The notes below the pieces were generated by a model. The model did not search any database. It was not told where the DNA came from and worked only from the letters and a program-made list of their open reading frames with translations. Below are positions 62,290 through 64,000 of a DNA stretch of 64,000 nt, piece by piece (position 1 is the stretch's first letter; every line of letters starts with the position of its first letter). A program made the translations under genes and the position numbers. This DNA is from Atrina japonica (taxonomy: Eukaryota; Mollusca; Bivalvia; Pterioida; Pinnidae). The DNA is taken from NCBI GenBank assembly GCA_030159075.1, contig BROG01000236.1:641501-705500 (forward strand), given 5' to 3'.

Positions 62290-63470
62290 AGAAACTTCAA
62301 CAATACTGTACAGTTGCTTATTCCAGAAGCGGTGTAAATCGGCTGTGGATAGTAAAATATTCTAAGCAGCTTTTAGAAAATTTGAAGGCACACAATATTC
62401 TCGAATTCACAGTATCAAAACCTATGACTTCTCTACTCTTTACATAACTGTTCTACATAAAAAATCAAAAGAAATACTTTTTAGCATCATAGACAACTGT
62501 TTTTTTTTTTCACTAAAGGTGGTACCCCAAAATTTGAATATCTAGTGATTGGCTATCAGGATACTTATTTTGTCCAACGCCACTCTGATTCTACACATAA
62601 ATACACTGAAGTCGTTATAAAAAACATGCTGGGATTTCTAATAGTCAATATATTTGTAATGTTCGGAGACGTGATCTTTCAATAAACTGTCGGCATTCCT
62701 ATGGGAACCAATTTTGCCCCTTTATTGACCGACCTGCTATACGACAAACGCGACGATTTCGGCCTTCCCATCGTAAATTTTCCACAATTAAGTAGTAATA
62801 TCCCTCAGTCACCCGCATATGGAGTTTATATTTCACAAATGATCCGATATGCAAGGGCGTGTACAACATATGAAGATTTCATATACAGAGGAAAACTACT
62901 CACTGACAAATTATTGACCCAGGGATATCGAAAACCGCATTTAATGTCAATGTTCCGCAAATTTTACGGACGGTCTAATAGTCTTGTTTTCGATTCACTG
63001 GGTGAAATGTTGTCGTTGGCGGTTGTTGAGACGTCTTTACCAATTGTGACGAGGTTTCACTCCTCACGTATTTCATTGGACTTGACTGTGGACTCACGGC
63101 GGGTGTGGCCGGTCGGCGGGGGGATGCCTCCTCCTCCTCCATGGCACCTGATCCCACCTCTTGGTTTCCAGAGGTCCGTGTTTGTCCATTTTTACCGGAT
63201 TTGTGTCTATGTCCTGGACGTTATATTGATTTATACTTTGGTATCTGAGATTTTTTGTATGTTGATGCGTCCAATGGTAAGAAGCAAACCAACTGCTTTG
63301 TATTTCCAGTTACCTCAGTCTTATTTAAACCGATCTCTCACTGCTCCCGTTTTCTGTTATATGGCGTAAAGGATATAACACAATCCGCTAAGGGATTACG
63401 TGCGGATGCCCTATCCGTAGGTGTTAACTGTTCGACCAATGAAAATGTGACTTACAAATTTGAATGACAA
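62290..63470 (+). mobile_element. Retroelement fragment with internally deleted reverse transcriptase
   Basis: Degenerate RT-like sequence (62330-62700) leads into an open frame at 62701 starting GTNFAPLLTDLLYDKRDDFG and continuing AYGVYISQMIRYARA and LLTQGYRKPHLMSMFRKFYG. These blocks are typical of a multi-copy RT family seen in molluscs, amphioxus and cnidarians, possibly Penelope-like; I am not sure of the class. Normally a YxDD-containing stretch of over 100 residues lies between the APLL.DL block and YDKRDDF; here the two are directly joined. Frameshifts occur on both sides. It is inside the intron of PDE10A-like gene 2, in sense orientation. Confidence 0.7.
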
Positions 63471-63953
63471 AGATATGTAATATATTTTATCAAAAGGAAA
63501 TCGTCAGTGTGCAAAATTCTATCGGAATATCTTTGGTGATTCGAACCTATCCAAGGTTATGGAAATAATTCTGTACTTCCGATTCTGTGTGCTCAGAGTT
63601 GTTTTTAATGTTTAAAATCTTTGTCATTTGATCGCTTACATGATCGTGTGAGTCGCTTTTTCATTGGTCAAAAATGACACACCTACGAGGTCATCCACAC
63701 GTGACCCCATAGTGGATTGCGTCAGATCCTATCAGAAAACGAGAGCGGTGAAATATCGAATTTAATTAGATTGCAATTACATTGCCGTTGATAGAAATGA
63801 AATATGTTTTTATGAATAGCAAATTAAATGGTGTTTGAGCAAGCGCGCGTGTGTCAGTTTTGTATATGTACGCGAATGTGTGCATTCTGAGTATCTTTGA
63901 AGCATTTGTGTCAAACAAAGCTTAACGCCAGTTTCGTTTTTTTCTGTTTACAG

Positions 63954-64000
63954 ATTTCCACGTGGAGTTCATCCTTGTGATATATCAAACTGCAGTGTCA
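63954..64000 (+). CDS. PDE10A: PDE10A-like gene 2, start of exon 2 (cut by window end)
   Basis: Acceptor TCTGTTTACAG ends at 63953. The first A completes the Arg codon left by exon 1, and FPRGVHPCDISNCSV follows, matching FPKGISPNGISDCGV at the same position in gene 1. The exon continues beyond 64000. Confidence 0.88.

Larger units (their letters stand above)
56867..64000 (+). other. PDE10A: PDE10A-like gene 2 (tandem paralogue), partial, runs off the window
   Basis: Only exon 1 and the first 47 bases of exon 2 are inside the window, separated by a 6.6-kb intron (57343-63953). The gene lies in the same orientation as gene 1, 4 kb downstream. Both genes split the same Arg codon at the same place in GAF-A, so they are probably tandem duplicates. 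The intron holds two decayed retroelements and a 695-bp inverted-repeat element. Whether the catalytic part is intact lies beyond the window. Confidence 0.88.

Overview
The window is animal genomic DNA, most likely from a bivalve mollusc. Genes are split by introns with GT/AG boundaries. The two recognisable families, DCUN1D4-type neddylation co-factors and PDE10A-type phosphodiesterases, are metazoan. The background is A+T-rich and full of microsatellites, tRNA-derived SINEs, foldback hairpins and short inverted-repeat elements of the kind common in bivalves. The species assignment is an inference from this repeat style; nothing in the window proves it.

Layout. (1) Positions 1-11342 are gene-poor: palindromic TACATGTA-type words, a 17-bp minisatellite (3950-4545), several hairpins and inverted-repeat elements, and at most two weak exon candidates (3087-3163 and 3666-3695). 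(2) 11343-26434 (+) holds eight coding exons of a DCN1-like protein closest to DCUN1D4. All exon phases join cleanly to 253 codons plus stop, and the neddylation patch residues are intact. Its introns carry tandem repeats, a 1.8-kb inverted-repeat element and SINEs. (3) 26435-35540 shows no gene. (4) 35545-44640 is about 9 kb of satellite in which five neighbouring arrays appear to be separate expansions of one 28-29 bp ancestor. (5) 47915-52887 (+) is a complete PDE10A-like gene in only three coding exons (781 codons), with the last part of GAF-B and the whole catalytic domain in one 1.3-kb exon. (6) 56867-64000 (+) is the start of a second, tandem PDE10A-like gene: exon 1, a 6.6-kb intron, and the first 47 bases of exon 2 at the window edge. 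That intron contains a decayed Ty3/gypsy-class retroelement with integrase upstream of reverse transcriptase, an internally deleted second retroelement, and a 695-bp inverted-repeat element.

Functionally, the DCUN1D4-like protein would promote NEDD8 transfer to cullins, and the two PDE10-like proteins would hydrolyse cyclic nucleotides under control of tandem GAF domains. No link between the two systems is visible here. Most other open reading frames come from stop-poor tandem repeats or chance.
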